Shown in pieces: positions 1 through 11,821 of a stretch of DNA of 64,000 nucleotides. The DNA lies in NCBI GenBank assembly GCA_010405405.1, contig MU004234.1:416993-480992 (forward strand), in the 5' to 3' direction. Made by a program: the position numbers and the translations under genes. The DNA comes from Microthyrium microscopicum (taxonomy: Eukaryota; Ascomycota; Dothideomycetes; Microthyriales; Microthyriaceae). The notes beneath the pieces were generated by a model that was not told where the DNA came from, searched no databases, and worked only from the letters and a program-made list of their open reading frames with translations. Numbering within the stretch: the first letter of the stretch is position 1; each line of letters starts with the position of its first letter.

Positions 1-68
1 AGAGTTTAGAGAGGTTAAGAGTTTAGAGAGGTTAAGAGTTTAGAGAGGTTAAGAGTTTAGAGAGGTCA
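1..68. repeat. 17-bp tandem repeat, four copies
   Basis: Four head-to-tail copies of the unit agagtttagagaggtta. The first three are identical, and the fourth ends in ca instead of ta. Looser derivatives (aagggatttag, aagggattag) continue to about position 100. The array touches the window edge, so its full length is not visible. Confidence 0.9.
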
Positions 69-172
69 AAAGGGATTTAGAAGGGATTAGAAAGGTTATT
101 TATCTTGTTTTAGATTAGAAGAGCTTCACCAAAGCTCACGTATGATAAGAAGAGGGGATTGTGTCATGGGAA

Positions 173-190
173 CTAAACCCTAACCCTAAG
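173..190. repeat. Short telomere-like CCCTAA tract
   Basis: The run ctaaaccctaaccctaag contains two units of CCCTAA, the complement of the TTAGGG telomere repeat used by filamentous ascomycetes. It is too short to be a telomere. It could be a relic of a subtelomere or repaired end, or simple chance. Confidence 0.5.
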
Positions 191-289
191 TACGAACCAT
201 ATAGCCTATACCCCTAGAGGACATATCCTCTACTAGAGTAGCAGTAGAACAAACCTTAAAGTTTGTTTCTTAATCATATCACCATACTG

Positions 290-969
290 CTACCACATTA
301 GCTCCGTGACCGTGACACTATCCTCCTGATCGCTATTACTCATGTTTGAGACTTCATCGTCTTGAAGTTGCAACAACTCTTCCAGCCCACTACTTTTACG
401 TCGACTAAAATCATCCTCATCCTTTGGAGATGGCACTTCAGTTAGGTCGATAAGATCGACAAAATCCGATTCGTGGTGAAGATCTTCAGGCAATAGAGTA
501 CTGCAAGTGTGAGCTTCATGGTCGATATACACCTATAAGAAACATACTTTGATAACACGCCAGAAGCAATTTTCAGTCCAGTGAGGCTAGAGTGAAGTTG
601 CTTGAACTCCATATCCCCATATATCGAAGAATTCGAATCGAACAAATCATTTCGTGTCTCAAAGTCGGCAATCGTCTGTCTTATATGGCCGAGGACTAGT
701 TGGCATGCTTTCAGAAGCGTGTACGTCTGTTTGGCCAACCGCGTTGGAACATCCTGTCCCGTAGACTTGAGATCATGCGTTAATGTTTGCAAGAACAGGT
801 GCAACGAGACCACTTCTTTGAGAACCGCGTTAATATCTCTTCTGGATTCCGGAACGACACAAGCAAATGTAAAAAGTGAGGTTTGAATGCTTTGAACGGC
901 CTCGACAATTCCAGAGGCCTCGATCGACAGCCCAACAGAAGTCAAGTCTGGCTCGCCCGAGGAAGCCAT
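290..969 (-). CDS. Small protein with fungal N-terminal helical domain
   Basis: Two exons, 969-548 and 500-290, are separated by a 47-nt intron (gtatgt..ttgcag) and give 210 residues. The first 140 residues resemble the helical domain found at the N-terminus of many fungal STAND, ankyrin and transcription-like proteins (Fungal_N / Helo-like group). They contain a hydrophobic start, a conserved run around ESRRDINAVLKEV and leucine-rich helices. The last 70 residues are acidic and Ser/Asp-rich (DLIDLTEVPSPKDEDD) with no recognised domain. No NACHT, ankyrin or zinc domain follows, so this is a stand-alone domain or a shortened member. The same N-terminal fold occurs in the ankyrin gene at 13,403-15,787. 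Splicing uses GT/AG at the only site that keeps the long downstream frame. Confidence 0.7.
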
Positions 970-1594
970 GTTGTGTTGTCAACTTGTCATTGATTTCAAA
1001 CAAACCCTTCGATTTGGTGATAGGCGAAGAACGGGTCAAGTCCTTGGGAAGTTGCGATCTCTGGCTGTGCATGAGCTTTACATGTCTAGAAATCGTCCCA
1101 GATCTCTCAACGTTCGGACTAAAAGGTATGAGGGGCCTCTAATCGTGGCGCATGCTGGATGACCTGTAATTGGCCATGCTTCAACTTCCACATTGTGATA
1201 TCTGAAGCCAGTTCTAAGCCCATCCTGGTAAAGGCCAATTCGAGAGTTCTTCGCTCAGCGAGAAAAGAAATATCAAGGAACATCCAGTCATTCTTAGGAT
1301 TTGTGCAGAACTGCCTATCGCAAGCGGCAAGACTCGGAGAGCACTTCAAGTTGGAGAAGAGATCAAGTATAGATTGATTAGATCTTCTGACAGTTTTTAT
1401 CTCCGTGATCTCCGAAGTATACTCGAAAAGTCAAACATCCAAACAATTTTTTAACAACTTGTTTGCGGTGGCTCCGGAATTGCCTCCTCAGTATCTGAGC
1501 ACTCCATATAACTTCCGACCTTTCCAACGCATCCCCAAGATTCCATCTGCCACAAATCCTCATTCGCAACCTCGCCGTCTCCCGCACCGCAAAT
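970..1594. other. Divergent intergenic region
   Basis: This is the shared upstream region between the leftward helical-domain gene and the rightward J-protein gene. Open frames here are short and overlap on both strands. No gene or clear promoter element was recognised. Confidence 0.5.
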
Positions 1595-3066
1595 ATGGAT
1601 GACGACCTCTATGGTACCACTCTTCACACTTCCGATGATTATAGACTACTAAGCTAATGATATCTAGAGGTTCTAGGCGTGTCCAGCACAGCAACAAAAG
1701 TCGAGATAAAAAAAGCATACCACAAAGTCCGCTACTTCCCAACCAAACCACCAACAGCCCCATCTAACAACCCTCTAGGCCGCCCTATCCTCCCACCCCG
1801 ACAAAGTCCCCGAATCAGACCGCGAAACTGCCGAAATCCGCTTCAAATCCGTCTCCCGCGCCTACGAAATCCTCAATGATGAAGACACCCGGCACCTCTA
1901 CGACACGCATGGCATGTCCGCCTTCAACGGGCCCGGCGGCCCGGGAGCTGCCGGAGGCTTCGATCCCAACGATATAAACGCCATGTTCGAAAGTATGTTC
2001 TCAGGAGGTGGAGGAGCACAATTTCCATTTGCGGGGGCGGGTGGAGGCATGTTCTTTGATCCTAGTGAGATGGGCGGTATGGGTGGTGGAGGAGGCGCGC
2101 AGGGGAAGAAGAGGAGAAAGGGGGTTAGTGAGGAGCAGGATTATGAGGTTACGCTGGAGGAGTTGTATAAGGGGAAGACTACGAAGTTTGCTAGTACGAA
2201 GAAGGTTATTTGCGGGCATTGTAAGGGGTCGGGAGGCAAGGAGAAGGCTAAGACTACTGCTTGTGCGACATGCCGTGGGAAAGGTATGTCCTCAGAACCG
2301 ATTCTGGGGTTATCATGTGTTGACGATTCTAGGTGTCGTTCGAGCGACTGTGTCTTTGGGAGGTGGCTTGATAACTCAGCAAACGCATGAGTGTAACAGC
2401 TGCCATGGAACGGGCCAGGTCTTCAAAGACAAGGACAAGTGCAAAAAATGCAAAGGCGAACGAACAATATCACAAAAGAAATATCTCGAACTATACATCC
2501 CTCCAGGAGCCCGGAATGGCGAGCAAGTCATCCTCAGTGGTGAGGCTGACCAAAAGCCTGAAGATATGGAACCAGGAGATTTGGTATTCACACTACAAGA
2601 ACAAGAGCACGAAGTGTTTACACGGAAAGGAAATGATCTCGGCGCAGAAATGGAAGTGACATTGGCAGAAGCACTGACTGGCCTAAACCGGATAGTCCTT
2701 ACGTCTCTTGATGGACGGGGCATATCTGTTAACACAAAATCCTCTGGCAGCAAGATATTACGACCTGGAGATGTTTTGAAAGTCAAAGGAGAAGGCATGC
2801 CAATCAAGAAGACCGATCATCGTGGAGATTTATTTTTGAAAGTCACGGTCAAATTTCCAGACGATGACTGGCTTCAAGAACAGAAAGCCGTCGAGTCGAT
2901 AAAGAAGGCGCTTCCTGGACCTGGACCTCCGCTCAAAGCTGAGATTGTGGACGAAGTCGAATTCGAAAAGGCTGACCTGGAAGAGTTTGGTGGCGAGGAA
3001 GCAGAACAAGAATGGGAAGATGATGAAGACGAGCATATGAATCAACCTCAATGTGCGACGCAATAG
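1595..3066 (+). CDS. Class I (DnaJ-type) Hsp40 co-chaperone with CaaX box
   Basis: Four exons (1595-1613, 1668-1726, 1779-2283, 2333-3066) give 438 residues. The N-terminal J domain carries the HPD motif (SSHPDKVPESD). A Gly/Phe-Met-rich linker follows, then four CxxCxGxG-type zinc repeats (CGHCKGSG, CATCRGKG, CNSCHGTG, CKKCKGER) and the two substrate-binding barrels of DnaJ. The protein ends in CATQ, a farnesylation signal like those ending yeast Ydj1 and Xdj1, so it is probably a cytosolic or ER-membrane-associated Hsp70 partner. The start MDDDLYEVLG and the DDDWLQE segment near the C-terminus look closer to Xdj1 than to Ydj1, but I cannot settle which. The tiny first exon was chosen because it alone restores the J-domain beginning. 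Confidence 0.93.
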
Positions 3067-3702
3067 ATTTGGTTCGAAGCGATAATTTGAATAGCTCTTA
3101 GAGGGATCACTAATGCTCAGCCTTGAAAATGGCGGTTTTGCAGTGGGAAGATATACGAGATTGATGAAGCCAGTTGAGTTTCTCTCAGATGTCTTCACGA
3201 GTTCTCGAGGTGACAATGATATAGAGGCATATCATTCTGAATGCTGCAGAATCACCTCGAAGCAAGGCTCAGGGACATTCACTGTACGTTTGTATTCATG
3301 ATCAATGGCTTAATGACACAATAGATAGATGAATACTCCTCTCAGCATTTGATTGCCAGCAATCTGACCTCAACCACCTCAAGAACACTACTCCTCCTAT
3401 TCTCTGCCCTAAACAGCTGTGATCGTCTTTCCTATAACTACCGGTATAGAACCAGACTCCTTCCCAAACAAGTAATCGCGAATCCTCAAATTTGGCTCAA
3501 CCAGCCTATTGTTTGGTACCACAATAGAATCTGATCTCTATATAAATATTTTGCTTACCCACAACTTCGACTTCTTTTCATCCAGATCAATTCTATAATT
3601 TACATACCATCAAGCACATCAGGCCTGTTACCACTCAATATAGCCAACATCACCACCAAAAACATCAACACATTCTCTACTACCAAAACCGCCAACACCA
3701 CC
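3067..3702. other. Intergenic region with TATA-like run
   Basis: No credible gene. A run tatataaatattt near 3539-3551 lies about 155 bp before the next start codon and may serve as its core promoter. A C/A-rich pyrimidine-poor leader follows up to the ATG. Confidence 0.4.
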
Positions 3703-4415
3703 ATGCCTCGATCAAAATATATCGGTAGCCAAGCCCAGGCAAGAGCTGAACAGTGCCACCCATATAAGCCAACAAAACCCGTCGCCAGCCAAACCCAAGC
3801 CAAGAAGGCACAGAAGCAACAGCCAGCGCAACTCGCAACACCACCAACATCGTCCCCTCTGCTTCCCCCCTCGCCACCAATCGAACCAACTACAGCCATC
3901 GAAGCTTCTTCCGCCGCTCCTTCCTCCCCCGAGCCAATTTCAACCAAAAAGCCACTCACTGTTCAAGCCTGCCTATCCCGTCTAGGCTACCTAAACTCCC
4001 AAATCCATCCGACCCTCCTCGCTATACCAACACATACCTTCCTAACCCTGGGAGCAGCCCGTGTCGCCGCGTTAGAAGCCGCGCTCACCGCATATAAGAC
4101 GGCACGACGATTAGGTATAGGCAGTGACGGCGAGGCGCTGGAGAAGGCGTTTCGAGAAGTGGAGGATCTGTGGTGGATGGTAAGTGAATTCCTGTGTGTG
4201 ATTACTGAGAAGGGAAGGTTGCTAATGAGTGGATGTAGCGAGAGCCTGCGGTGAAGGACGAGGAGGAAGTGGAGAGTGAGGAGTGGTGGGCAACTAGTGA
4301 TGATGATGGAGAAGAAGAGGAGGAGGAGAGTGTAAAGAAGGAGGTTGCGGAGGACATGGTGGCGGATGTTGAGGAGAGTAGTAGCGAGGAGGAGTCGTCG
4401 AGTGAGGATGAATGA
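3703..4415 (+). CDS. Hypothetical acidic-tailed protein
   Basis: Two exons, 3703-4179 and 4239-4415, are joined across a 59-nt intron (gtaagt, branch-like gctaatg, atgtag) and give 217 residues. The first 80 residues are low complexity, rich in Pro, Gln, Ala and Lys. A compact helical stretch (about residues 85-160) follows, with VQACLSRLGYLNSQIHPTLL and a tryptophan pair. The tail is strongly acidic (EEEEEE, SSSEEESSSEDE), as in many nuclear chromatin-associated proteins. I do not recognise the family. Both splice sites are strong and the frame continues cleanly into the tail, so the gene is probably real. Confidence 0.7.
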
Positions 4416-5034
4416 GTTCGAGCGGCTGCATTGAGAAGGAAGATGGCGGTTGATTTATTTGGTTCTTATTGGAAAGCGAGATGAAGGATAGCCATGTACC
4501 CAACGGTCTATAGATATAAACACTTGCCACAACGAGAAAGGATTTTGGCGTATTGGTCTTATGGAATAGCAGTTCTACCAAACGTAAGCAAACAGCATAC
4601 AACCAATCTCCATACTCGTACACACCTACCATAAAGACATCTACGAAATCAACAAGGAAAGGGATGATTTCATATTAATAACTTCATTCAGTACGAATCT
4701 ACATAACAGCTTGCAGCAAAACAGAGAACATTGAACACCGATAATGCATGGACCATCAATTTGAATGCCCAGACTTCCTAAACACGAGAGGATACCCAAT
4801 GCCACGCAAACAAATGCTTGTAGAACCACATCTTCCGTTCGCACAAAGATCGAGAGAACAGAAAAACATGTATCATTAAAGAAAGTCGCACTAGTCATTA
4901 GAGATGTGAGTGAGGAGAATGGGGTAGGGTGAACGGCGAATGTGTGTTACTTTTTCGGGTATGAAGCGATGATCGTCTATAAATAACGTTCTTGTTGTTT
5001 TTGAATTGAGCTGAAAAGGTGTGGAAATGGTCGT
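4416..5034. other. Intergenic, convergent 3' ends
   Basis: This stretch lies between the 3' ends of the acidic protein gene and the leftward Ufd4 gene. Only short open frames with no family resemblance are seen, so it is presumably two 3' UTRs and spacer. Confidence 0.5.
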
Positions 5035-8000
5035 CTATGACAGATGGAACGCGCCTTGTCCCTCCTTCATGGCTACGCCAAGTTTTTTTCGCATGACGTC
5101 GAGGTCAGTATAGTCGGGTAGTTTGAGGTAGTTGACACAGGTCATGACGGAGGGAAGATAGTCGTCCGAGCTATATGGCGCCTCGCTGGGTTTGCAGACG
5201 ACAGTAAACATGGGAGTGAGACATTTAAAACCTAGAAAATAATTAGCTTTGCTATATAATAAATTTGTAGGAGGGTAAGCTTACCGCCAATAGGCAGTTT
5301 TGGACTACCAGTAACAAACTGTAGGAAATCGCGACGGTCGATGGCAGAAAGCTCGCTCATGACTTGCAGCAAGTTACGTACACTCTTGCTATCCAAGTTG
5401 TAGCCGTGATCAGCCTTGATAGAATCCATCAGAGCTATAGAAAATTAGTATGGTATAGAAGAAGCGAAGGAATGAAACTTACTTTCGAGAGACCAATCCT
5501 CTTCAACTCGTCCGAATAGCATCACAAGCTCATCGGGTGTGAAGGCTTCCATCGCAGCGTAGGGGAAGACAGTAGAGAAACCCTCCTGGAATGCCTCTAG
5601 TTGTCTACGCACTCCAATGCCGAGAGTAAAGTCCATGACTTTGTCAACGTACTCGCCCAAATTTTCAATGGTGACAGTCTCATCTGAGCCATTAGTCTTC
5701 AGCTCGATCTCAGGATAACCAGGCAAGGTGAAGTCCAGAGACAAGTCTTCCACGGATGCACCACTAACAGTGATCTCTGAAATCTTTGTATATTTTTCCT
5801 TGGCCGACAAGTTTTCATCAGACTCGATAGATTTCTTCTGGGCTGCAGCCTTCTTCAGTGGCCGTAGAGATCGAGCGAGACTCTCGTCGACTGACTCCAC
5901 GGCACCGAGAGACGGTGAGATTGCATTAGTCGAGGACCCAACACGGAAGAAAGTGGGGCTAAAGGAAATGTCGATGATTCGAGAGTCCAGCATTGAGCGA
6001 GCAACAAATTTGCCCATAATCTTGAATAAACTGAGTGTCTTCTTGCCATTGTCAGATTTTGCGAACGTCTCGCTCATGGGCGCAGGAAACAAGCCACGAG
6101 CACCAAATGCGTACTCGCTGTCTTCGCTGTCATCATTGAGTCGCCAAAGACGAAGCTTCTTCTTGGAAAATTCTTTGGACACGGTGGCATAGAACTCCAA
6201 AGTCGGACCAAGGCCAGTGCCGACCTCGTCAAAGAATTCGACTTCAAGAATTGGAGCGGCCTGACCATACATGTCCATAACTTTGAGGGCAGATTCGAGC
6301 ATGCGAGCGCGTGAAATTCGCACTTTTTGGCGTTGAAGGCGACCAAGGAAATGTCGTTCCTCACGAAGCCTACCATTACGTGAATCGCTAGATGACTGAT
6401 CGTTCTGCCATCGAGTCATCGAGCGAGCAAACCCGAAGGATGTAGACTGTAGGAATAGATGACGCGTCTCAAATGGGAACAGAAATGGGTAGAGGCGAGC
6501 CAAGTCTTCACTCCAGGTAGGCAAGCATCCGCTAGCAACAATAAGTGGTTCTTCAAGTTGACGGTTCAGTTTGGCGGTTAGCTTTGTGTTTACAAACTGC
6601 GACAACGGCTCTGCGACGAGTTTGGCAGCGTCCTTATCTTCAGCCACAACATCGTCAATATGAGAGTTAAGGCCGTGCAGAAGGCTGAGAAGACGAAGGA
6701 TCGACGCTGTAGTTGGGTTGCGAGACAAGGACTCTGGCAGTCCCTCTTGGGGAACTTGGCGAGCTTGAATCAGAGAGAAGAGGTTCCCAGAATCAGCTGG
6801 TGGTGGCCCGTCGACCTTTTTGAACTTGAGTGTGTGCATGTTTTGTAGTAAGCTTCTAGCTGAAACTTCGTTGGTGTCCTGACTAAAGTGAACAACGCGA
6901 TATATGGTGGTCTCAAGACTAATAGGTTGGCCATTGATAGTGAACTCGAGGTGCCAATCTTGAGGTACGGAGGACGCTGCGGTAGCATAAGACAAGGCTC
7001 GAGTAGAAGGCATTGGTCGAGCGGCCGGTACTGGTTTGGGTGTTGACACCGAACGCGAGGCTTTTTGTGTTGATACCGGAGTAGCTACTCGCGTACCATC
7101 TTCTCGTCTAGCTGTAAGTTTTCCAGCTTCAACTTCCATATTGACGGCCGATGGCTCCTCTTCAGTATCCATTGCTTCTGCGTCTTCTAAAGCATCCATA
7201 ATCTCATTGAGAGCCTCTTTGTTGGGCGTCTGAACTCCGGATGAGATTTGTGTTTCATCTGCGCATTCGATCGGCTCTTCCTCATCTTCCTCGCCATTTG
7301 GAACTGGAAGCTCGGGCGGTGGAATGGGGGAGGCCTGGTTACGCCGGCTTCGTCGAAGGCTCGGCGGTGCAGGCGGAGGAGCCGCTGAGCTGCCGCCATG
7401 TCGTCTAGAGGAACTACCAGCTGGAGCTTTTGGAGGTTTGGACTTGTCTGAGCGCTCCACACGATCCGAGCGCTTGGGCATACCACGACTGCTAAGCTCA
7501 CCAGGAAGAGGAATTGGTGGGAAAGGTGAACCTCGGTCCCCACGATTCATATCACCACGAGCCATCGCTGCAGCATAGGCTGCAAAGGCATGCGGAAGGC
7601 CTTCTCGACGAACTCGGGCAAGACGCTCAGCAGTGCGATCAGGTATAGTGAGACGATTGCGTAGGAACTCAGCAATGGACTTGACGTTTGCCAGCGCATG
7701 AACTGTGACCATGGTGGTACGAAAGTGCTCAGGGAAACCAGAGCTCTCGTCAGCGACAAGCTTGAGACGTACTTGCTTAGCGAGCATGCTTGCAGAGTTG
7801 CTACGACCGTTGTCGTACGAGTTGTGATGGACTGTCATGACTTCAAAATGCTCTTCGCGACTAAGAAGATCTTGGAGCTTGTGCACAAACATGCTGAAAG
7901 GAGTTGCGGGTGATGCAGAATTCGCGGAAACACTTTTTGTCTGGGTCCCTTCACCCATGAAGGCTTGGAGAAAGCAAAGGCGAGCCTCAAATGAATGAGG

Positions 8001-10769
8001 ACTCGTTTCCGAAATGACATCTAAAAGTGTGTCTACAATCTTGGAGCTCAACAGCTCGTAGCTGGTAACACTTGCGAGCGCATCGGTGCTAAAATAAGTC
8101 GCCAGCTTCTTGAATTGAGTCAGGCCACTAGTGAAATCTTGATTGGCAAAGGAGTCTGAGATTCCCTGAGTGAGAGTCTCAAGCCCAGTTAGCATCTCAG
8201 CCGCCTGTGTGCGAATGATTGATCCTTCATCATTGTCGTAAAGTTCCATAAACTTTTTAGCACGATTGGTGATCGTATCCTCAGGGTCAGGCATGGATTG
8301 TCGACGGCGAAGATTAGCGTTGTACTCCTCCTCCGATGAACTATCCGAGCTCGGTTCGCTATCACGCTCTCGTTCAATGATTTGATGAGCTGCTTCATCC
8401 TCGTCATCTTCATTCTCATCCTCTTGATCTTCATTCTCGTCTGCATCCTCTTCATTTTCGTCTTCATCCTCATCCCCATCGTCCTCTTCTTCATGATCTT
8501 CATCGTGACCATCATGAAACTCCATTTCCATGTCTCCAATGGTATCATTGGCTCCGCTTTCACTATCACGGCTAGGACTAGTGGATTCCGGAAGGTCAAT
8601 AGGAGGAACTGGATGAGAAGGTGGGACTGGGATGACCTCTGGCTGAATTTTCAAAGGACGATCGGCCAGCTTGCCGATCTCAGCAAAGACGCCTTCACGA
8701 TAGAATTGATATCGATAGATACCTTCCAGTCGCTTGAGCAAAACTTCGGCAGCTTGAAGAGCATACGTGACCAATGAAGGGTGATCTCCCTGCGACAGTA
8801 TTGTTGCCAGGAATGACGAATAGCTCACGCTCTCAAGCGCTTCTTTCAATATCTCGATATCAATGTTGGATATCATTTTGAGTTGAGCTGTCAGGACCTT
8901 CTGGCGGACACTGAGATTGACAGTGCTCGAGTACGCATCCGTCAGAGTTGGGAAGAGAATGATCGTGAATCTACGTAGCTCTTTGGTGCATTCCTTTAGT
9001 AGCTCTGCGCGCTTTTCGTTTCCAGCTTTCTTTGAAAGACGTATGAGCGAAACGGCCTCGGTATCTGGAAATCCTGCATCGAACAAGCCATCAAGGTAAT
9101 GAAGACCTTCGTTAGTAACGTTAGGCAGTAGTTCGCAAATGACGTTGAGTGTCTCGAAGACTTGGTCGCGAGGTCGATGTATTAAAGCCTGCATGATCAT
9201 GACTTTGTCAATTTTGGTAGCCATTTCACTCGACTCGGATGGCGGCGAAACACCTGTGAGAATTTGATATAGAGTATCGACCACATCCATCTTAATCAAC
9301 GCCACGGAACGTCTTGAGCTGGCACGAGCTGTGTACGCCAATACTTTCAAAAATGAAGTATGGATTTTTGGGCCGATCAGGTTGGTGGTACCAGGTACTA
9401 ATAAACGGATAATGGATTTCAAGAGATCTTCGCTGACCAATTCTTCCAATCGAGCATCTTGATACTTGAAGCTTTCGACGATTCGGGAGACACAGAGACA
9501 TCCTTGCTCCAGCACCTTCTGATCGCTGCTATTCAAGACTTGCTGTAGAATTGGCATAACGTCTCGGACAGTGGGAAAGGATTCTTCTGCGATATTGCGG
9601 CAGCAATTTGCTGCTGTCGTGACTGCAGTGCGCTGAGTGCTAGTAGCAAAGAAGTCGAGGTATGTTAGACAGGCAGTGAGACCACCCTCGCGGACAATAA
9701 CAGCAGGGAACTCCACTGAAATTTTTTCAAGCGTGCTGAGTGCCTGTTCAGCAAGATCAATGTAGTGAATCTCTAGCAATTTTTGACAGAGAATTGGAAC
9801 GGCTCCACCGTAGACGATAGTTGACGTTGACGAAGGCAGAGCTTCCATCATGTTTGCAATGCAACGGCAAGCCATTAACATCATCTCGGGGTTTTCTTCT
9901 CCGAATTCGTTTGCCTGCATGAGCGGAATAAGCTCACGAATATACGGTTCAGGAGCAAAATGGCCGGCCAGAGTATCTTCGTTGGCCATGAGCAGTGTTT
10001 GCGCAAGTTCTTCAAGAGCCAATCGCTGAAGCGTTGGATCATCGCGTGAGCGAAGATTTTCCAGAATTTGCCGAAGTTCTGTCATGGTTCGTGATATGGC
10101 CCCATGAATATGACGCATTGTCGACTCAAATCTAGAAGCTCCACTAGTTGTTGCCCATGGACGCCCCAGGTCATCGTCTTGATCCATCTCATCTGTTGGC
10201 GGCGCTCGAGGTCGTCCTTCTTCTTGATTGCCATCGGTTTCAGAAGCAACAGAGTCCTCGCTCTCTACCACGTCATCCGGCACAGCCTTGTCGGTGTTCT
10301 CGCGTTTCGAAGGAGTGGACTTGTTGACAGTGGCGGTTTTTCGAGCACTTCTAGAGGGAAGAACTGAGGATGATGAGCTTGCTGGGACCTCGCCAGCTCC
10401 CTTTTTTCGGTTCGATTTTCGCTTAGAATTTGTTGACTCTGGCAGTGGTACGTTGCTAGGCGCTGGCTCGTCCGACGGGGCAGATGAGTTGTGAGAATCA
10501 GACATATCAATCGGTGCTCTACTCTTGCGACGAGACTTTGGCGGTTCGACCGGTGGAGCAGGCGGAGCGAATTCTGATTTGCTGCTGCTCTTTGTGCGTT
10601 TACGCTTGGTGGTTTGAGGAGGAGCAGCGGCTAGATCGGCACTCGGAGATGCCTTACGTTTACGAGATGGCGGGCCGGGGGGTGGAGGTGGAGGGTTCGG
10701 TGTAGAATTGGAGTTGGTGGAGGCTGCTGAAGTATTTCTCGCTGAAGAGCGAGTTACTCTGGAAGACAT
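5035..10769 (-). CDS. ufd4: HECT E3 ubiquitin-protein ligase, Ufd4/TRIP12 type
   Basis: Three exons (10769-5483, 5434-5285, 5231-5035) with introns of 48 and 53 nt give about 1,877 residues. The N-terminal 210 residues are basic, Ser/Pro-rich and disordered. An armadillo-like helical array follows (about 220-700; RLALEELAQTLLM, repeated helix pairs). There is a long Asp/Glu run around residue 750-795, a central Ser/Arg linker, and a C-terminal HECT domain with EVEFFDEVGTGLGPTLEFY. The last exon carries the catalytic cysteine in the motif PSVMTCVNYLKLP, about 33 residues from the end. In yeast, Ufd4 extends ubiquitin chains on ubiquitin-fusion and N-degron substrates for the proteasome; the same role is inferred here. 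The large first exon without introns is notable. Confidence 0.95.
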
Positions 10770-11821
10770 AAGAAAGTGTGACTAGAGGTTGGCTGGGTGT
10801 TCTGGAGTTGGAAAAGTTCAGGACGTGTCCGAAGCAGGGAGAACTTGACACTAATAACAGAAAATTGGGTAAGACGCCGCTAAGAGAATAGACTCAGCAG
10901 GCAATAAAGAAAGTAGGTCGTACCTAGCAAAAGGAGAAGTGACTGAGCCCAGGTGATGAGAATTGCGCTTGTCCATGCCACAGCACTTAGCAATTCGCCA
11001 TGGGCCCTCGTAGAGAGGCCACGCTTGTTGATATAGACCCAATGAGGAGGAAGTAGATGCTATCAAGAGTTGTGAAGCAAGCTTGAGTCACTGAAGGCAG
11101 CGTGAAGGAGCAAAGATTGTCAGATCGGTTGGCAGCTGACTATCGTACAGGGCGATTGACTTTGAGAAGAGGGCCAATAAGTGCTATTTAGAGCAGATGA
11201 AAGAGTAGAGAGTGTGCTGAAAAGCCTTTGGAAGACGATGGCAAGGCTCGCACAATGGCGCTACAGGCGGGAGAGCGGAGGGGATGTAGAAGATGGGTTA
11301 GCGGAGAAGGTTGGTACGGCGGCGAGCGGGATGTTGGCAGTATGTATATGGTATTTGAGCGGATGACGGGCAAATGGATGATTTTAAAGTGTGTTGTAAG
11401 GGAGGAGTGAGTTGGTGACAGAAAGAAGTGATGGTGCTGGAGTTGAGGTTGAAGATGAGCCAAGGCTAGCTGTTGGCTGCTGGCTGGCAGGAGCGGTTGG
11501 AGGGCTGGCGCTTGGACCTTGAGCCGTTTCTATCATTTTGTGGCGGGGCATATCAAACGCCACATAAGGTATCTTACGACACTGGCCAAAAGCATCTCAA
11601 CACTGCTGTATTCTTTCACCTCGAAGCTTTAACACTGAAAGAAGAATTTAGTAGGATACAGCGCTTCTTGACCGCCACTACGGCCTTTTTCTTACGCTAG
11701 GCAACTTTGTCAAGCTCAGCTTAAACAACAGCCGCGAAGACTACCGTAAAGCACTCTCGTTTGGGTTCATTCCCCTTCCAAAAAGACATACAATAACATC
11801 ATTATTGGAACAGGCATCGTC
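10770..11821. other. Intergenic region upstream of ufd4
   Basis: About 1 kb holding the ufd4 upstream region and the tail side of the NmrA-like gene. Short open frames on both strands (for example 11188-11463) have skewed composition and no family resemblance. No gene was supported. Confidence 0.5.

Noticed and set aside
8189-8777. Opposite-strand and shifted frames of 131-136 residues over the acidic part of ufd4
   Set aside because: They arise from the repetitive Asp/Glu codons of the real gene and have Met/Ile/Lys or Ile/Phe bias only.
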